Source: Trachelipus rathkii (taxonomy: Eukaryota > Arthropoda > Malacostraca > Isopoda > Trachelipodidae). From it: a stretch of 14,273 nt of DNA. The translations under genes and the position numbers were made by a program. The notes under the pieces are model-generated. The model was not told where the DNA came from. It searched no databases and was given only the letters and a program-made list of their open reading frames with translations. Shown in pieces: positions 13,677 to 14,273 of the stretch (its first letter is position 1; every line of letters begins with the position of its first letter). The stretch covers positions 1 to 14,273 of the forward strand of contig JABUQX010142479.1 of assembly GCA_015478945.1 (NCBI GenBank), written 5' to 3'.

Positions 13677-13751
13677 CTTACTTGCGGAAACCATTCCCCT
13701 GTTGAGATTCACCAGCCAAATAAGACCCCTCTTTGACATATTTATGTTAGG
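13677..13751 (+). CDS. Candidate coding exon 5 (uncertain)
   Basis: A 75-bp segment bounded by TTTACAG and a strong G|GTAAGA donor. In the phase required by exon 4 (first base completing a Ser codon) it is fully open, giving LLAETIPLLRFTSQIRPLF followed by DIFMLG, and it leaves the same phase. Splice sites and phase fit, but the peptide is hydrophobic, unlike the expected disordered linker, and matches nothing I recall in FIP200. By chance a 75-bp AT-rich segment is often open, so this may be a pseudo-exon or a minor or cassette exon. Confidence 0.3.
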
Positions 13752-14156
13752 GTAAGAATATTCTATCTTTTAAACATTCCCTTTGATAAATTGACTTGAT
13801 AAAATAAATTATTAAAATAATTGAAATAAATAATATAATAACTTCCCATTCATAAATCTAATTCCTGTAAAACTTTACAGGGTTTTTATTTTAGGCTCAT
13901 TCAGCAGATTGGCCAAGACCCATTTTATTGCTTGGTTTTATTTTAGGTCTTAATTATAGATTTCTCAAGATTCATCTTATTTCTAGCGACATCGCAAGAA
14001 TCATCTTCTTTCTTGGTTGTCAAATATAGTCCCAAGAACCTTATTTCAAGACCCATCGTAATTCTAAGCTTAAATTGCCATCTCAAGGAAACTTAACTTT
14101 GTGGACGTTACCAAGTGTCATTTTCCCAACCTTAATAGTGAGGCAATAATAATTGC
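13752..14156. other. Non-coding, no gene seen
   Basis: AT-rich sequence with weak internal repetition, for example TTTTATTTTAGG at two places around 13880-13950. No exon that keeps the host frame was found. Confidence 0.5.
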
Positions 14157-14240
14157 CATTGTGCTTTAATGGTTCCCATTCACTCTTATAAACTTCCTCA
14201 TTGTGCTTTAATGGTTTCCATCCACTCTCATAAACTCCCT
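14157..14240. repeat. 42-bp tandem duplication
   Basis: Two units, 14157-14198 and 14199-14240, each starting CATTGTGCTTTAATGGTT and ending with TATAAACTTCCT or CATAAACTCCCT. They differ at only a few positions, so the duplication is recent. It is non-coding. Confidence 0.93.
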
Positions 14241-14273
14241 TAAGCGTTACAACGCATGATCACTCCATTGTGT

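Noticed and set aside
14157..14240. CRISPR-like repeat
   Set aside because: Two directly abutting copies without spacers in a eukaryotic intron or flank. It is a plain tandem duplication.

Overview
This is eukaryotic, intron-rich animal DNA, and most likely arthropod. Extremely abundant (TA)n and (ATT)n microsatellites together with decaying RTE-like LINEs would suit a decapod crustacean, but that placement is inference. There is no bacterial gene, operon or CRISPR array.

The only host gene I can support runs on the + strand and is split into at least four coding exons: 5597-5854, 7401-7583, 7946-8091 and 12089-12244. The splice sites are canonical and the reading frame is kept across every junction. 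The joined product (about 247 codons) resembles the middle of the autophagy scaffold FIP200/RB1CC1 (Atg17/Atg11-like). It covers the end of the N-terminal helical region, the segment around the human LQFL ATG13-binding motif (LDLL here), and the start of the Ser-rich disordered linker. The N-terminal ubiquitin-like part, the long coiled coil and the C-terminal Claw lie outside the window. A weaker fifth exon is possible at 13677-13751.

The rest is intron filled with repeats. Region 1-5596 holds a degenerate sense-strand RTE-like LINE (copy A, 628-3625), several (TA)n blocks, a GGAGCC-rich minisatellite, an antisense fragment of the same LINE family (copy C, 5024-5488), and an (ATT)n array that runs straight into the first acceptor. 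Intron 5855-7400 is mostly unique and has a possible SINE relic. Intron 7584-7945 is dominated by an (AAT)n/(ATT)n near-palindrome ending at the next acceptor. Intron 8092-12088 holds two (TA)n blocks, a younger antisense LINE (copy B, 8710-10822), a tRNA-derived SINE with a (TA)n tail, and unique sequence. Region 12245-14273 holds four (TA)n blocks or groups and several short tandem duplications.

Copies A and B are in opposite orientation and bracket the first three exons. Both are bounded by (TA)n at their 3' ends, and (TA)n also lies at or near both truncated 5' ends. The points most worth checking are this LINE/SINE link to (TA)n, microsatellites acting as the 3' ends of introns, and possible back-splicing driven by the inverted LINEs. 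I see no evidence for a new protein system.
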